15,281 bases of DNA, taken from JASFQI01 sp050115555. Lineage in GTDB: Bacteria > Desulfobacterota > DSM-4660 > Desulfatiglandales > HGW-15. A program made the position numbers and the translations under genes. Below, piece by piece: positions 14,513 through 15,281 of the stretch (positions are counted from its first letter, which is position 1; every line of letters begins with the position of its first letter). The notes under the pieces are model-generated. The model saw only the letters and a list, made by a program, of their open reading frames with translations. It was not told where the DNA came from and did no database searches. Location: NCBI GenBank assembly GCA_050115555.1, contig JASFQI010000094.1, forward strand, positions 1 to 15,281. Direction: 5' to 3'.

Positions 14513-15281
14513 TCATTCCTTACGGTTAGGCTCTTCTGCCTGCTCCTTTTTCAGGTGCAGATAATGTGCAGGTCGCGCGTGTGCGGAAACCGCGCGGCGC
14601 TGCTCCGCTCGGATCTGAAAATACCGGGCAAACGCCTTGTTCGTCGTGTGACCGCTTCCATCTCCCATGATTTCCTCGGGTGTGAAACGCTCCCCTAAAG
14701 CCGTCACCGTACTGTGCCGGGTCCCGCCATATAGATCCACGTCCTTGATACCGAGGCCCTTACAGGCCCGTTTCCACCACGTATAGAGGTAGTCCTTGCC
14801 AAAGCGCCCCAGCTTCACCGTGGGAAGGCCGCGCCGGTGCTCGTGCCGGAAGAAATAGGCCTTGGGAAGGCCTCGAGGCATGGACCGGACCAGCGCCACA
14901 TCCTCCTCCAGGAGGTAAAGGCGCTTGTACTGATTCGGCACCTTATTGTGGGTGATCACCACCAGGCCGTTTTCGAGGTCGATGTCTTCTTCGCGGACGT
15001 GGATAAGCTCCAGGGGCCGGACGTTCGGATACGTGGCAAGCCACAGGATGCCGATGTAGATCCTGGGGTTGATGTCCCAGGAGATCCGGCGCACCTCTTC
15101 CAGAATGGCGGCCTGGGTCTCCTTGCTCACGATACGGCGCCATCCGAGGGTGTAGCGGATCTCGGGGAATTCCGGGACTTCCACCTTCTTTTCCCGCCTC
15201 GCGACCCACCTCCAAAAAGCACGGAGAGTCGTACGGATGTTATGAAGGGTCTTGCCGGCAAGGTCTGTGTGACGCCGCAGA
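14513..15281 (-). CDS. Tyrosine recombinase / phage-type integrase (5' part outside window)
   Basis: The frame is open to the right edge, so the start is missing; the GTG at 15184 is only an internal codon. Residues beyond it (AGKTLHNIRTTLRAFWRWVAR) fit the end of the SAM-like core-binding domain. The catalytic domain shows, numbered from that GTG, Arg56 (NVRPLEL), Lys81 (THNKVPNQYK), Arg156 with G153 where HxxR normally has His (LYGGTRHS), His179 (GSGHTT) and Tyr188 (ARYFQI), with the usual 9-residue step between the last two. The C-terminal tail is charged (KKEQAEEPNRKE). It converges on tRNA-Leu with a 10-nt gap, so it probably belongs to a genomic island or prophage integrated there and extending to the right. 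Family sure; activity likely but not proven. Confidence 0.9.
   Translation of the reverse strand, partial: LRRHTDLAGKTLHNIRTTLRAFWRWVARREKKVEVPEFPEIRYTLGWRRIVSKETQAAILEEVRRISWDINPRIYIGILWLATYPNVRPLELIHVREEDIDLENGLVVITHNKVPNQYKRLYLLEEDVALVRSMPRGLPKAYFFRHEHRRGLPTVKLGRFGKDYLYTWWKRACKGLGIKDVDLYGGTRHSTVTALGERFTPEEIMGDGSGHTTNKAFARYFQIRAEQRRAVSAHARPAHYLHLKKEQAEEPNRKE

Noticed and set aside
1..15281. CRISPR array, rRNA, insertion sequence or transposon
   Set aside because: No regularly spaced repeats, no rRNA-like sequence, and no transposase or paired terminal inverted repeats were seen; the only mobile-element gene is the integrase at the right edge.

Overview
This window looks like core chromosome of a Gram-negative, probably anaerobic bacterium of the Desulfobacterota (former Deltaproteobacteria), perhaps near the sulfate-reducing or syntrophic Syntrophobacteria-type lineages. 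That placement is inferred from four things: GC-rich coding sequence, a COG1900-type homocysteine-biosynthesis gene next to feoAB, the order lptC-lptA-lptB-rpoN-hpf-ptsN followed by a mannose-family EIIA, and metal-dependent KdsA. No rRNA or other decisive marker is present.

Left part, minus strand (1-4779). A cytidylate-kinase-like P-loop gene runs off the left edge. It is preceded by a perfect-consensus sigma-70 promoter and a leader of about 215 nt that can close on itself and carries a stretch resembling 6S RNA. Upstream of that promoter lies a compact operon for COG1900 (sulfide-dependent homocysteine synthesis), feoA and feoB (ferrous iron uptake).

Middle part, plus strand (4983-11668). 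Envelope genes come first: kdsA and kdsC (Kdo synthesis), then lptC, lptA and lptB (LPS transport). These run into regulatory genes: rpoN (sigma-54), hpf (ribosome hibernation), ptsN (EIIA-Ntr) and a stand-alone mannose-family EIIA. A strong promoter sits across the end of kdsC, a likely terminator follows rpoN, and a possible pseudoknotted RNA lies between hpf and ptsN.

Right part (11665-15281). rimI overlaps the EIIA gene by ATGA and is followed by gap, tpiA and secG, then tRNA-Leu(GAG). secG and the tRNA have their own promoter just after tpiA. Immediately beyond the tRNA, a tyrosine recombinase reads toward it from the right edge. This is the layout of an integrated element using the tRNA 3' end as its attachment site, so the conserved chromosome probably ends near 14502 and an accessory island begins.

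Most genes are ordinary housekeeping genes. The points most worth a second look are the structured leader RNA at 549-709, the pseudoknot-like segment at 10587-10656, the COG1900-feoAB operon, the reduced PTS cluster, and the recombinase with a variant HxxR motif at a tRNA.
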